From Bacteroides sp. (GTDB taxonomy: Bacteria; Bacteroidota; Bacteroidia; Bacteroidales; Muribaculaceae): 64,000 nucleotides of DNA. Position numbers and translations under genes: made by a program. The notes under the pieces are model-generated. The model made no database searches. It was not told the DNA's origin and saw only the letters and a program-made list of their open reading frames with translations. Shown in pieces: positions 1 to 8,951 of this stretch. How positions within the stretch are numbered: position 1 is the first letter of the stretch; every line of letters starts with the position of its first letter. The stretch covers positions 32,162 through 96,161 of the forward strand of contig JAAVEA010000007.1 in assembly GCA_014801535.1 (NCBI GenBank), given 5' to 3'.

Positions 1-1748
1 TTCTGAATATAATCGTAATATACTTCCGTATTGAAATTCTCATGCGACAAGAGGGCGTCTACATGATGATTCCCATACTCGTGGCTCCAGCTGAGCTGCT
101 GCTGGAAAGTGTGGCTCTTATACTGATCCCACTCCTTCAACAACATACCTGATCCGGCCTGAGAACCGTTGATGTTATTGTTATACTGGGTGAAAGTGGT
201 CTTATTGCGGAACATCTGACCTCTTACCGTAAGTTCGAAGCCGTAGGGGATGATTGCGGTAGCATAGACGTTGGCATCAATAGAGAGTTTATCAAAGTCA
301 TTCTTGTCAAGACGCATAGCCCACGCAACGTTGCTTGCACCGATATACTGACCGTTAGTGTTCCACACCGGAGAGCCGTTCTCATCATAGATTATGCTGC
401 CATCCTCATTGTGTGCGTAGTAAGGATAGATAGGAGCCTTGAACATTGTAAGGAACGGGTTGGCCACAGAGGAAAGGTCTGTCTGGAAGTCCTGACCGGC
501 CTCGGAGTTCTGCTGGGTTGCAGCAAGATTCACACCCATTCTGAAATAGCTTGTGGGCTGATAGTTCGCGTTGACGCGGGCGTTGAAACGCTCGAAGTCG
601 GTCTGAAGCACATAACCGTTCTCCTTGAGATAACCAACTGATGCGAACATATTGAATTTATCTGTAGCACCCGAAGCATTCACGTTATATTCCTGACGGT
701 AACCGCTGCGTGAGATAGCATCCCACCAGTCGAGGTCGGTATAACCCGGAAGTATGCTTCCGCCGAAGAATGTAGCTTTTGTAGGATCATTGGGATCAAC
801 GATGAAAAGCTCATTGTTGGGCACACCGTAGATGTTGTTATACATCTTCTCACGGATAATGGCGCCCTTGGCATAATAATTCACGTAGTAAGCCTTATCC
901 TGGGTGCCGCCGCTCTGAAGAAGGTTCTCACGGGTATCACCGTTTACAACCGAATTGAACTGCATCTGCATCCAGTCGTTAGCTTCGAGACGATCGTAGA
1001 AAGGAAGACCACGGTTATACATACCCTGACGGATCTGTAAAGTCACGTCAACCTTACCGACATTCTTGGCACGCTTGGTTGTGATGAGGATCACACCGTT
1101 TGCACCACGGTTACCGTAAAGCGCACAGGAAGCGGCATCCTTAAGCACAGACATTGATTCGATGTCGGCGGGGTTAAGGTCGCTGATAGAACCTTCAAAG
1201 GGGATACCGTCGACTACATATAGAGGGCTGTTGCTACCGTTGATGGAGTTGAAACCTCGGATACGGATATCGGGAGCCGAACCGGGAGTACCGGTAGAGT
1301 TGTTCACCTGCACACCGGGAGCGTTACCTTCGAGAGCCGAAGTTACAGAAGTGACAGGACGATCTTCAATCTCCTTTGAACCCACAACGGCCACGGAACC
1401 TGTAAGAGATTCCTTGGTTGCCGTACCATAGGCAACGACCACGAGGTCGTCAAGATTCTGCTCTGTGGATACGAGTTTAACAGTCATGTTGTTGGTTAGT
1501 CTCACCACCTGCTCCTTATAGCCGACGTATGACACCTTTGCCTGGTGTACGTTGCTCGGGACTGAGATGGAATACTTACCATCGATGTCGGTGGCGCCTC
1601 CATTGCCGCCGCCGATCGGCATGATGGTAGCGCCTATCAACGGTTCGTTGGTCTCGGCGTCAACCACTGTGCCGCGATAGGTGGTCTGTGCCATGGCGGC
1701 CCAGCTACACGCTACCAGCGTCATAATGATTAAAAACAGTTTTCTCAT
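1..1748 (-). CDS. susC: SusC/RagA-family TonB-dependent outer membrane receptor, C-terminus off window
   Basis: The gene reads leftward from ATG at 1748 and is still open at base 1, giving about 582 residues of a protein usually near 1000. It imports oligosaccharides or peptides across the outer membrane with a SusD lipoprotein lid. Visible in order: a signal peptide (MRKLFLIIMTLVACSWAAMA), a carboxypeptidase-D-like domain at about 22-110 (YRGTVVDAETNEPLIGATI), then the plug domain with DIRIRGFNSING, the SusC signature LYVVDGIPFEG and NRGANGVILITTK. The barrel starts after about residue 230. A susD partner would lie to the left, outside the window. Substrate cannot be told. The start is supported by the signal peptide and by a promoter about 290 bases upstream. 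Confidence 0.95.
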   Translation of the reverse strand, partial: MRKLFLIIMTLVACSWAAMAQTTYRGTVVDAETNEPLIGATIMPIGGGNGGATDIDGKYSISVPSNVHQAKVSYVGYKEQVVRLTNNMTVKLVSTEQNLDDLVVVAYGTATKESLTGSVAVVGSKEIEDRPVTSVTSALEGNAPGVQVNNSTGTPGSAPDIRIRGFNSINGSNSPLYVVDGIPFEGSISDLNPADIESMSVLKDAASCALYGNRGANGVILITTKRAKNVGKVDVTLQIRQGMYNRGLPFYDRLEANDWMQMQFNSVVNGDTRENLLQSGGTQDKAYYVNYYAKGAIIREKMYNNIYGVPNNELFIVDPNDPTKATFFGGSILPGYTDLDWWDAISRSGYRQEYNVNASGATDKFNMFASVGYLKENGYVLQTDFERFNARVNANYQPTSYFRMGVNLAATQQNSEAGQDFQTDLSSVANPFLTMFKAPIYPYYAHNEDGSIIYDENGSPVWNTNGQYIGASNVAWAMRLDKNDFDKLSIDANVYATAIIPYGFELTVRGQMFRNKTTFTQYNNNINGSQAGSGMLLKEWDQYKSHTFQQQLSWSHEYGNHHVDALLSHENFNTEVYYDYIQ

Positions 1749-2036
1749 ACTTCAATAATTTAGAGATAAGTTATAATAGTATTATGTTCCTCGTTATAAT
1801 ACCCTTTCGGGGATCAGTTTCGATTCACTCACGCGATCGCCGCGCATTTCTGAATGGTTGATAAGATGATTTGTGAAAATACTTTCAAGAGCTAACGATG
1901 TCAGGCAATTTCTTAACAAGATCTGAAGTCATTTTAAATTCGCATCAATAAGTTTCCGCAACTTATCCGCCGACTTCAGTCATACTAAGCAGTATAACCG
2001 GACTTTTTAAAGGCCTCTTTACGATACTTACTTTCG
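1749..2036 (-). other. long 5' leader of susC
   Basis: From the promoter at 2037-2068 transcription should begin near 2030, leaving an untranslated leader of roughly 280 bases before the susC ATG. No open frame or clear riboswitch was recognised in it. Such leaders are common for SusC transcripts and can carry antisense or protein-mediated control, which is not visible here. Confidence 0.5.
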
Positions 2037-2068
2037 CAAATTTAATATTCTTTATTGAAAATATCAAA
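2037..2068 (-). promoter_or_regulatory. promoter for susC
   Basis: On the minus strand TTTG (2068-2065), 20 bases, then TAAATTTG (2044-2037). This is an exact match to the Bacteroidetes primary sigma consensus TTTG-N19/20-TAnnTTTG. Confidence 0.75.
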
Positions 2069-2227
2069 TTTTGTAAAAAAAAATTAAAATTATTTTTTTG
2101 AGTTATATTTCTGTCACAATCCGCTCCTTTTGACAGTCTTTATTTGATTAAGGTTCTATTTGGAAAGATTTTGCCCCGGTTTCCTTTGATTTATGCAACC
2201 AATATCACTCCAACAGCTGTCCAAAAC

Positions 2228-2257
2228 AAAAGGCGACCGCATTACCAGTCGCCTTTT
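2228..2257. terminator. intrinsic terminator after hepT
   Basis: AAAAGGCGAC, a 10-base loop and GTCGCCTTTT form a perfect 10-bp stem with T-runs on both sides. It lies 44 bases beyond the HepT stop codon and should end that minus-strand transcript. It may also work in the other direction. Confidence 0.75.
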
Positions 2258-2300
2258 TTGTATTCGAGATGCTTACCCGCATACCTAAATACTTAAATAA

Positions 2301-2651
2301 TTATCTGCTTAATTCTTCAACATAACCTTTTATCTGAGGCAATAGCAAAGGCAAATCCTCAGTATAAACATTATATAACTGATGGGCCTCGATTTGATAA
2401 TAACCATGCACCAGAATATGTCGCATCTTTATTATAAACTTCCATGGGGTTTGAGGATGCGATTTAATAAAATCCTGGGTAAGCATATAGGCAGCCTCTC
2501 CTATGATTTCAATATTTTTAACCACAGCATAATATAACATGGGGTTATCATCCAAATCTGCAAGAGTCATCCCTTCCATAAATTTATTTACGTTTCGGAT
2601 TGATTCAAGCATATGCTGAAGTCGAATGAGATCCCTATCTGCTTCTCTCAT
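2301..2651 (-). CDS. hepT: HepT-like HEPN (DUF86) ribonuclease toxin
   Basis: A 116-residue all-helical HEPN protein, the toxin half of a HepT/MntA module. The diagnostic active-site motif RX4HXY is intact (RHILVHGY, about residues 77-84). In characterised systems the Arg and His make up the RNase site, and the Tyr is AMPylated by the partner to silence it. The gene overlaps the upstream nucleotidyltransferase by 17 bases, so the two are probably translationally coupled. Length fits the family. The role (phage defence or element stability) is inferred from the family. What is seen is the motif and the pairing. Confidence 0.9.
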   Translation of the reverse strand: MREADRDLIRLQHMLESIRNVNKFMEGMTLADLDDNPMLYYAVVKNIEIIGEAAYMLTQDFIKSHPQTPWKFIIKMRHILVHGYYQIEAHQLYNVYTEDLPLLLPQIKGYVEELSR

Positions 2652-2934
2652 AAATCAAAATCTTTTCGCGGTTAATTCTATCACGCAAATTCGCATACAC
2701 TGCTCCTTGGGGGACAAGATCCACCGGTTTATTCAATATACCCTCCAAAAGGAGTATAAGTTGAGCATGTCTCAGAAGACCAACTTTCGCACTTTTATCA
2801 AATTCGACAAGTATATCCACATCACTATCTTCCCTCTCTTCGCCTCTTGCGTATGATCCAAAAAGCCATGCTTTTATTACCGGCTCTTTAGAAAGACATT
2901 TTTTTATTGCGTCAAGATTTATCATGTGTGTCAA
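2635..2934 (-). CDS. mntA: MntA-like minimal nucleotidyltransferase antitoxin
   Basis: A 99-residue minimal nucleotidyltransferase. The signature GSYARGEEREDSDVDILVEF holds the GSX10DXD catalytic motif (about residues 26-45), and the third acidic residue is likely in PVDLV at about 71-74. In known pairs MntA transfers AMP groups onto the HepT tyrosine. The site looks complete here, so the module is probably functional. It is first in its operon, starts at ATG 2934, and has a promoter 30 bases upstream. Nothing in the flanks suggests a larger defence island. Confidence 0.9.
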   Translation of the reverse strand: MTHMINLDAIKKCLSKEPVIKAWLFGSYARGEEREDSDVDILVEFDKSAKVGLLRHAQLILLLEGILNKPVDLVPQGAVYANLRDRINREKILIYERSR

Positions 2935-2963
2935 GATATAATTGTATAATCAAACTAAGAATG

Positions 2964-2995
2964 CAAATATAGGAAATAATAATAGATACTCCAAG
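2964..2995 (-). promoter_or_regulatory. promoter for mntA-hepT
   Basis: On the minus strand CTTG (2995-2992), 20 bases, then TATATTTG (2971-2964). The -7 match is exact and the -33 element has one mismatch. The leader would be about 25 bases. Confidence 0.6.
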
Positions 2996-3014
2996 AATAT
3001 TCATAAACAATGAG

Positions 3015-4373
3015 CTATTCCCCTTGATCCTGCGGCTCCTTGGGAAGTGTGAGATGGAGCGTAGCCCAACCGAGTATCCCTGCTAAAAGCGACCCTACAA
3101 GAATGCCGAGTTTCGCATCGTTGAGAAGAAGCGACAAGGCCGCGTCCCCTCCACCGAAACTGAGGTTGGCGATGAACAGTGAAACGGTGAATCCAATACC
3201 TCCCAACAGGGCAACCGATCCGAGACTCCACCAGTTGGCACCTTCCGGCATTTTTGACCACTTCAGGAAAATCGCAATGGCCGAGAAAATAAATATACCT
3301 AAAAATTTACCAAGTATGAGGGAGATGATGATGGCCGGCGCTATTCCATGGAAAAGCTGACCTATTTCCATATCTCCGAAATAGATACCGGCATTTGCGA
3401 AGGCAAATATCGGAACAATCAGATAATTCACAAGCGGATGCAGGGAGTCTTCCATATCCTGCAACGGAGAGATAACTTTATCGGAAGAGGACTCTATCTC
3501 CTTAAGCCAGTTCATCTGGTCTTTATTGAGGATAGTACGTGAATTTAAAGTCTCGTCGTCCTCATGAGCGAAGTAGCCGATATTTTTTCGGATATTCTGC
3601 ACATATTTCTTAGGGGGATATACAGGCTTTGCGGGCACACAGAATGCAACCAGCACTCCGGCAATCGTGGGGTGTATTCCGGCATTGAGGAAGAAGAACC
3701 AGACGAACGCCCCTATTATCACATAGAACAGTTTCGACTGAATACCGGCCTTCCCTCCGATAAAAAGAGCCAGAAGACACACGGCTGCGTAAACCAGGAG
3801 CATATAATCTATATGAGAGCTATAGAAAATTGCGATAACCAAGATTCCTCCTATATCGTCAACTACTGCAAGAGTGGTAAGGAACACCTTCAAACCGATA
3901 GGCACCCGGTTTCCCAACATGGCGAGGACTCCTAACGAAAAGGCTATATCTGTAGCCATAGGGATCGCTGCGCCTCCGACATAGGGTGTACCTTTTGCCA
4001 TGAGCCAGTATATAAGGACGGGAACCGCCATACCTCCTATAGCACCCACAATAGGAAGAAGGGCGTTACGGAAATCGGAGAGTTCTCCCACAAGCACCTC
4101 GCGTTTGATTTCAAGGCCTACGGAGAAGAAGAACAGTGCCATCAGTGCATCATTGATGAATGCCATGATCGACATCGGCTCTCCGTGATGACTGAACAGA
4201 TTGAAGCCCCCTACCTGAAGGGCTATCTGATGTGTCCACAATGAATTATAAATATCTCGGGTAAACGGTAGATTTACCACAAGAAGAGCCAATGCAGTGG
4301 CGGCAATGAGCACATTGCCGCCATTGGCATAGTTCTTTATTGTTTTACGGGCTGTATAAAAGACTGAAGCCAT
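3015..4373 (-). CDS. nhaA: Na+/H+ antiporter NhaA
   Basis: An inner-membrane sodium/proton exchanger of about 452 residues with around 12 membrane segments. The transport-site aspartates are visible: ATDIAFSLGVLAML corresponds to E. coli Asp133, and VVDDIGGILVIAIFY to Asp163/164. A hydrophilic loop of roughly 60 residues (PAKPVYPPKKYVQNIRKN to SSSDKVISPLQDMEDSLHP) sits mid-protein, as in other Bacteroidetes NhaA. I chose the Met at 4373 (MASVFYTARKTIKNYANGG), which begins at the conserved N-terminus. An upstream Met at 4418 would run into bcp. The gap to bcp is 25 bases, so co-transcription is likely. Confidence 0.93.
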   Translation of the reverse strand: MASVFYTARKTIKNYANGGNVLIAATALALLVVNLPFTRDIYNSLWTHQIALQVGGFNLFSHHGEPMSIMAFINDALMALFFFSVGLEIKREVLVGELSDFRNALLPIVGAIGGMAVPVLIYWLMAKGTPYVGGAAIPMATDIAFSLGVLAMLGNRVPIGLKVFLTTLAVVDDIGGILVIAIFYSSHIDYMLLVYAAVCLLALFIGGKAGIQSKLFYVIIGAFVWFFFLNAGIHPTIAGVLVAFCVPAKPVYPPKKYVQNIRKNIGYFAHEDDETLNSRTILNKDQMNWLKEIESSSDKVISPLQDMEDSLHPLVNYLIVPIFAFANAGIYFGDMEIGQLFHGIAPAIIISLILGKFLGIFIFSAIAIFLKWSKMPEGANWWSLGSVALLGGIGFTVSLFIANLSFGGGDAALSLLLNDAKLGILVGSLLAGILGWATLHLTLPKEPQDQGE

Positions 4374-4398
4374 AGGGTAAACTTTAGGGTTGGAACTC

Positions 4399-4875
4399 TT
4401 ATGCCGGATTAATCTCATCGCGGCCGTCGAGAAGAGCGAAGAGCTGCTCGGAGGCCTCCTTAGTCTTCACTTTCTCCACTTTATCTGTCACCTCTCCGTT
4501 CTCATCAGTGACGAATGTGGTCCGGACTATCCCCATATATTTCCGCCCGGCCATTTTCTTCTCCTGCCATACGCCCGCAAGCTCGCATAATTTTCCTTCC
4601 GTGTCAGTTATGAGAGGGAACTGAAGGCCATTTTTCTCGGCAAAGCGGCAATGGCTTTGAGCCGAATCACGGCTTACACCTATCACCTGATAACCCATCT
4701 TATTGAAGATATCATAATTATCACGGAAGTTGCAGGCCTCTGCCGTACACCCCGGCGTGGAATCTTTCGGATAAAAGTAGATAATGAATTTCTTACCGGG
4801 ATAGTTTGATAGCTTTACTTCGTTACCCTGATAGTCTACACCAAGGAGATCAGGGAATTTATCACCAATATTCAT
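4399..4875 (-). CDS. bcp: thioredoxin-dependent peroxiredoxin (Bcp/PrxQ)
   Basis: A 158-residue cytoplasmic peroxiredoxin that reduces hydrogen peroxide and organic hydroperoxides using thioredoxin. The peroxidatic cysteine lies in YPKDSTPGCTAEACNFRD, and the resolving cysteine sits five residues later (CTAEAC), the PrxQ arrangement. The thioredoxin fold covers the whole protein and the length is normal. It lies just upstream of nhaA on the same strand. The pair may be expressed together, though no functional link is known. Confidence 0.93.
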   Translation of the reverse strand: MNIGDKFPDLLGVDYQGNEVKLSNYPGKKFIIYFYPKDSTPGCTAEACNFRDNYDIFNKMGYQVIGVSRDSAQSHCRFAEKNGLQFPLITDTEGKLCELAGVWQEKKMAGRKYMGIVRTTFVTDENGEVTDKVEKVKTKEASEQLFALLDGRDEINPA

Positions 4876-5002
4876 AGTAATTTCTGTTTATAGTGTTTAT
4901 CTTTATACGCTGATATGGGGGTAAAGGTTCACTCATCATCTTCTCCCCCATGGTTACGGATTCCGATTGAAGACCATCAAGAGCCCACAAAGCACCGCCG
5001 AT

Positions 5003-5149
5003 AATAGAAAATGCAACCGCTCCGCGGTAGGTGGATAGCGCGGTGGTGACTTGATCCGAGGGGTCCGCTATGCGGGAACCCCCGGTTAATAGAAGGTGCA
5101 ACCGCTCCGCGGTAGATAGATAGCACGGAACGGTTGCACCTTCTATTAA
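5003..5149. repeat. palindromic repeat cluster (two direct copies and a 19-bp inverted repeat)
   Basis: The gap between bcp and lepA holds two direct copies of a 41-bp unit (5003-5043 and 5088-5128, beginning AATAGAA and containing TGCAACCGCTCCGCGGTAG). They differ at five positions, all transitions. The second copy is also the left arm of a perfect 19-bp inverted repeat (5086-5104 and 5131-5149, loop 26). This resembles a REP or small MITE-type element. An overlapping 99-codon minus-strand frame follows the repeat and is not believed to be a gene. Confidence 0.7.
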
Positions 5150-5151
5150 AA

Positions 5152-5179
5152 GACGGTTCACTCCAATGAGTGAACCGTC
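5152..5179 (-). terminator. intrinsic terminator of lepA
   Basis: GACGGTTCACT and AGTGAACCGTC form a perfect 11-bp stem with a 6-base loop. On the minus strand the stem is followed by TTTT. It begins 5 bases after the lepA stop. Confidence 0.8.
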
Positions 5180-5184
5180 GGTAT

Positions 5185-6972
5185 TTAATCCAGTTTAAGG
5201 ACGGCCAGGAAGGCTTTCTGCGGAACCTCCACCGAACCGATCTGCTTCATTCGTTTCTTGCCGGCTTTCTGCTTTTCAAGAAGCTTACGTTTTCGGGATA
5301 TATCTCCTCCGTAACATTTGGCGGTCACATCCTTTCTAACAGCTTTTATCGTTTCTCTTGCAATGATCTTAGCACCGATGGCCGCCTGAATTGCTATATC
5401 GAACTGCTGTCGCGGTATAAGCTCCTTGAGTTTCTCACACATTCTTCGACCGAACTTCACAGCGTTCGCTTCGTGGGTAAGGGTAGAAAGGGCATCAACA
5501 CTCTCACCGTTAAGAAGTATGTCGAGTTTTACAAGCTTCGATTCGCGGAAATCGTGGATATGATAGTCGAACGATGCATACCCTTTGGATATTGATTTAA
5601 GTTTATCGTAAAAGTCTATCACTATTTCTCCCAAAGGCATGTCGAAGGTGATCTCCATGCGGTTTCCGGAAATATACTCCTGCTTCACCAATTCTCCCCT
5701 TTTCCCAAGACAGAGAGTCATTATCGGCCCGATATAATCAGCCGCAGTAATGACAGTGGCACGTATATACGGCTCTTCAATATAATCAATAAGAGTGGCC
5801 TCAGGGAGTCCGGAGGGATTATGCACCTCGGTCATATTCCCTTTCTTATCATGAACACGATAGGAAACGTTAGGCACTGTGGTTATGACATCCATATCGA
5901 ACTCGCGCCCCAGTCGTTCCTGAACAATCTCCATGTGCAGGAGTCCGAGGAAGCCACATCGGAAACCGAATCCGAGAGCCGCCGATGATTCAGGCTGGAA
6001 AGTGAGGGATGCGTCGTTCAACTGAAGTTTTTCAAGAGCCGCACGCAGATTTTCGAAATCTTCCGTATCAATAGGATAGACACCGGCAAACACCATAGGC
6101 TTCACTTCCTCGAATCCGGCTATAGCTTTGTCGCAGGGACGGTTCACATGGGTTATGGTATCTCCTACCTTCACCTCCTTGGAATTCTTTATTCCTGAGA
6201 TGATATATCCCACATTACCGGCCGAGAGTTCTTTTCGAGGGGACATTTCAAGTTTCAAAACCCCTATCTCATCGGCGTGATATTCTTTTCCTGTGGCGAC
6301 GAACTTCACGAAATCATCTGTTCGTATCGTGCCATTGACAATCTTGTAATATGCGATGATTCCACGGAACGGATTGAATACGGAGTCGAATATCAGCGCC
6401 TGCAGAGGGGCCTCGGGATCACCCTTGGGAGCCGGAATGCGTTTCACTATCGCTTCCAATATCTCATCCATACCCATGCCGGTCTTTCCACTTGCGCGGA
6501 TAATGTCGTCATAATCACATCCGAGAAGATCTACAATCTGATCGGCCACTTCATCGGGCTTGGCGCTGTCGAGATCGCATTTATTCAGCACCGGTATGAT
6601 CTCAAGATCATTGTCGATGGCCATATATAGGTTTGAGATGGTCTGCGCCTGAATTCCTTGCGATGCGTCGACTATGAGGAGCGCACCTTCACAAGCAGCT
6701 ATGGAGCGAGACACCTCATAAGAGAAGTCGACATGTCCCGGGGTATCTATAAGATTCAGTGTATATTTCTCGCCATCAAGCTCATAATCCATCTGGATCG
6801 CATGGCTTTTAATCGTTATGCCTCGTTCGCGCTCAAGATCCATATCATCGAGAACCTGCGCCTCCATATCTTTGGCAGCAACCGTATTGGTGCGTTCAAG
6901 AAGACGGTCGGCCACTGTGGATTTACCATGGTCTATATGCGCTATTATACAGAAATTTCTGATATTTTTCAT
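5185..6972 (-). CDS. lepA: translation elongation factor 4 (LepA)
   Basis: A 595-residue ribosome-associated GTPase that back-translocates or remodels stalled ribosomes. G-motifs are intact: AHIDHGKST (P-loop), DTPGHVDF and NKCDLD. The LepA-specific C-terminal domain is complete ([18 protein letters not shown], ending in [10 protein letters not shown]). Length is standard. A -7 element TAATTTTG lies at 7000-6993, about 20 bases before the ATG, though its -33 box is weak. The gene stands alone between two intrinsic terminators. Confidence 0.97.
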   Translation of the reverse strand: MKNIRNFCIIAHIDHGKSTVADRLLERTNTVAAKDMEAQVLDDMDLERERGITIKSHAIQMDYELDGEKYTLNLIDTPGHVDFSYEVSRSIAACEGALLIVDASQGIQAQTISNLYMAIDNDLEIIPVLNKCDLDSAKPDEVADQIVDLLGCDYDDIIRASGKTGMGMDEILEAIVKRIPAPKGDPEAPLQALIFDSVFNPFRGIIAYYKIVNGTIRTDDFVKFVATGKEYHADEIGVLKLEMSPRKELSAGNVGYIISGIKNSKEVKVGDTITHVNRPCDKAIAGFEEVKPMVFAGVYPIDTEDFENLRAALEKLQLNDASLTFQPESSAALGFGFRCGFLGLLHMEIVQERLGREFDMDVITTVPNVSYRVHDKKGNMTEVHNPSGLPEATLIDYIEEPYIRATVITAADYIGPIMTLCLGKRGELVKQEYISGNRMEITFDMPLGEIVIDFYDKLKSISKGYASFDYHIHDFRESKLVKLDILLNGESVDALSTLTHEANAVKFGRRMCEKLKELIPRQQFDIAIQAAIGAKIIARETIKAVRKDVTAKCYGGDISRKRKLLEKQKAGKKRMKQIGSVEVPQKAFLAVLKLD

Positions 6973-7027
6973 TTTCTTTCGCTTTTCAACTGCAAAATTA
7001 GCGAAAAAATCGGATTTTTAAAAGATT

Positions 7028-7066
7028 AAAGAGGAGCATTTCGTTCGTAACGAAATGCTCCTCTTT
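7028..7066. terminator. terminator between fumarase and lepA
   Basis: Perfect 18-bp inverted repeat (7028-7045 and 7049-7066) with a 3-base loop and AT-rich tails on both strands. It lies 26 bases past the fumarase stop and upstream of the lepA promoter. Confidence 0.8.
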
Positions 7067-7091
7067 CTATTTTTATCAAATTGCAACGCAA

Positions 7092-8738
7092 TTATTTGCA
7101 ACTATCCATCGGACAACGGGGCTTGATCTGTTTGAAGAAGTCGTTACCCTTGTTGTCGACAAGAATAAAGGCGGGGAAATCCTCTACATCAATTTTCCAG
7201 ATAGCCTCCATGCCGAGTTCGGGATATTCGAGAAGCTCTACATTTTTGATGGAGTTTTTCGCGAGGATAGCGGCCGGACCACCGATAGAGCCGAGATAGA
7301 AGCCACCGTGTTTTTTACAAGCGTCGGTCACCTGCTGGCTGCGGTTACCTTTCGCGATCATCACCATCGAACCACCTGCAGCCTGGAACTGATCTACATA
7401 CGGGTCCATACGGCCGGCTGTTGTCGGACCAAATGAACCTGAAGGCATCCCTTCCGGCTTCTTGGCGGGGCCTGCATAGTAGATGGGATGATCCTTAAGA
7501 TACTGAGGCATCGGCTCGCCGGCATCAAGACGTTCCATGATCTTTGCATGAGCAATGTCGCGGCCAACGATGATGGTTCCGTTAAGTGAAAGACGTGTTG
7601 AAACGGGATACTTGTCGAGAGTGGCAAGTATCTCCTCCATCGGCTGGTTAAGGTCGATCTTCACCACTTCTCCCTCACCTGCCTGACGCAAAGACTCAGG
7701 GATAAGTTCGCCGGGGAATTCATCAAGTTTTTCGATCCAGAGACCATCCTTATTGATTTTCGCTTTCACGTTACGGTCTGCCGAACAGCTCACTCCCATA
7801 CCCACAGGGCAAGAAGCGCCATGGCGCGGCATACGGATCACGCGAATATCGTGTGCGAAATATTTTCCTCCGAACTGAGCGCCCAAGCCAAGATTGTGGG
7901 CAGCCTCAAGAAGTTCCTTCTCAAGCTCGACATCGCGGAAGGCGTGTCCGTATTCATTACCTTTCGTGGGAAGATTGTCATAGTATTTTACAGAAGCTTT
8001 CTTCACGGCTGCAAGATTGGCCTCGGCTGAAGTGCCGCCAATCACAAATGCGATGTGATAGGGAGGACACGCGGCCGTGCCGAGAGTTTTCATCTTCTCT
8101 ATAAGGAAAGGAACCAATGTCTTTTTATTCAGAATCGCTTTTGTTTCCTGATAAAGATAGGTTTTGTTGGCCGAGCCGCCACCTTTGGCAACAAAAAGGA
8201 AATTATAGTCCATCCCCTCGGTGGCATGAATCTCGATCTGCGCGGGCAGATTGCAGCCGGTATTCACCTCATCATACATGGTGAGAGGAGCATTCTGTGA
8301 ATAACGGAGGTTATTTTCAGTGTATGTCTTATACACACCCTCGGATATTTTCTCTTCATCATCACAACCGGTCCATACCTGCTGTCCTTTATATGCGGAG
8401 CAGATTGATGTGCCTGTATCCTGACAGAAAGGAAGCACACCCTTTGCAGCCACCTCGGCGTTACGGAGCATGGTAAGTGCTACAAACTTATCGTTTTCGG
8501 AAGCCTCGGGGTCGTTAAGAATTTTTGCAACCATTTCGTTATGCTCGCGACGAAGCATGAATGAACAGTTATGTGAAGCCACATTGGCGATCACTGTCAA
8601 AGCCTCGGGGTCTACCACAAGCATTTCATGACCGTTCCAATCCTCCACCTTCACGTAGTCTTTGGTAATAAGCTCATACTCCGTAGTGTCGGGGCCGAGC
8701 GGAAACATTTCCTGATAGTGAAAAGGTTTTGTTGCCAT
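7092..8738 (-). CDS. fumA: class I fumarate hydratase (iron-sulfur type)
   Basis: A 548-residue homodimeric [4Fe-4S] fumarase that converts fumarate to malate, in Bacteroidetes running toward fumarate for anaerobic respiration and succinate formation. Cluster-region cysteines occur in [12 protein letters not shown] and in [17 protein letters not shown]. The N-terminal domain continues to about residue 330. The C-terminal swivelling domain holds [20 protein letters not shown] and [17 protein letters not shown]. Length fits FumA/FumB. A consensus promoter lies about 95 bases upstream. No class II fumarase was seen in the window. Confidence 0.95.
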   Translation of the reverse strand: MATKPFHYQEMFPLGPDTTEYELITKDYVKVEDWNGHEMLVVDPEALTVIANVASHNCSFMLRREHNEMVAKILNDPEASENDKFVALTMLRNAEVAAKGVLPFCQDTGTSICSAYKGQQVWTGCDDEEKISEGVYKTYTENNLRYSQNAPLTMYDEVNTGCNLPAQIEIHATEGMDYNFLFVAKGGGSANKTYLYQETKAILNKKTLVPFLIEKMKTLGTAACPPYHIAFVIGGTSAEANLAAVKKASVKYYDNLPTKGNEYGHAFRDVELEKELLEAAHNLGLGAQFGGKYFAHDIRVIRMPRHGASCPVGMGVSCSADRNVKAKINKDGLWIEKLDEFPGELIPESLRQAGEGEVVKIDLNQPMEEILATLDKYPVSTRLSLNGTIIVGRDIAHAKIMERLDAGEPMPQYLKDHPIYYAGPAKKPEGMPSGSFGPTTAGRMDPYVDQFQAAGGSMVMIAKGNRSQQVTDACKKHGGFYLGSIGGPAAILAKNSIKNVELLEYPELGMEAIWKIDVEDFPAFILVDNKGNDFFKQIKPRCPMDSCK

Positions 8739-8832
8739 AATCGGGGTTACTTTTATTTTAGTTTTGTTAAGTCGTTTTTAAGCTGCGTCACAAAGATTAG
8801 ATCCGTTCAAAAGTCATGACACATCCTCATGG

Positions 8833-8864
8833 CAAATTTAGACATTATTTGTCGATTTAACAAA
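8833..8864 (-). promoter_or_regulatory. promoter for fumarase
   Basis: On the minus strand TTTG (8864-8861), 20 bases, TAAATTTG (8840-8833). Exact consensus. It is divergent from the promoter at 8891. Confidence 0.75.
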
Positions 8865-8890
8865 TTTTAGAACCCCTCAGAAGTCAACAA

Positions 8891-8922
8891 TTTGCCGAAC
8901 CCCCGATTTTTCGCTAATTTTG
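8891..8922 (+). promoter_or_regulatory. promoter for the amidase operon
   Basis: TTTG (8891-8894), 20 bases, TAATTTTG (8915-8922). Exact consensus. Because it overlaps the possible upstream start at 8892, it shows that translation must begin at the later ATG, 8952. Confidence 0.75.
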
Positions 8923-8951
8923 CATTTCAAGAATCGAACTCATTTAAAAGA

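Noticed and set aside
3564..3935. Long plus-strand frames opposite nhaA and other core genes
   Set aside because: They are antisense shadows of well-conserved genes and lack any independent support.
4862..5161. 99-codon minus-strand frame between bcp and lepA
   Set aside because: It consists largely of the palindromic repeat cluster, overlaps bcp, and has no protein-like features.
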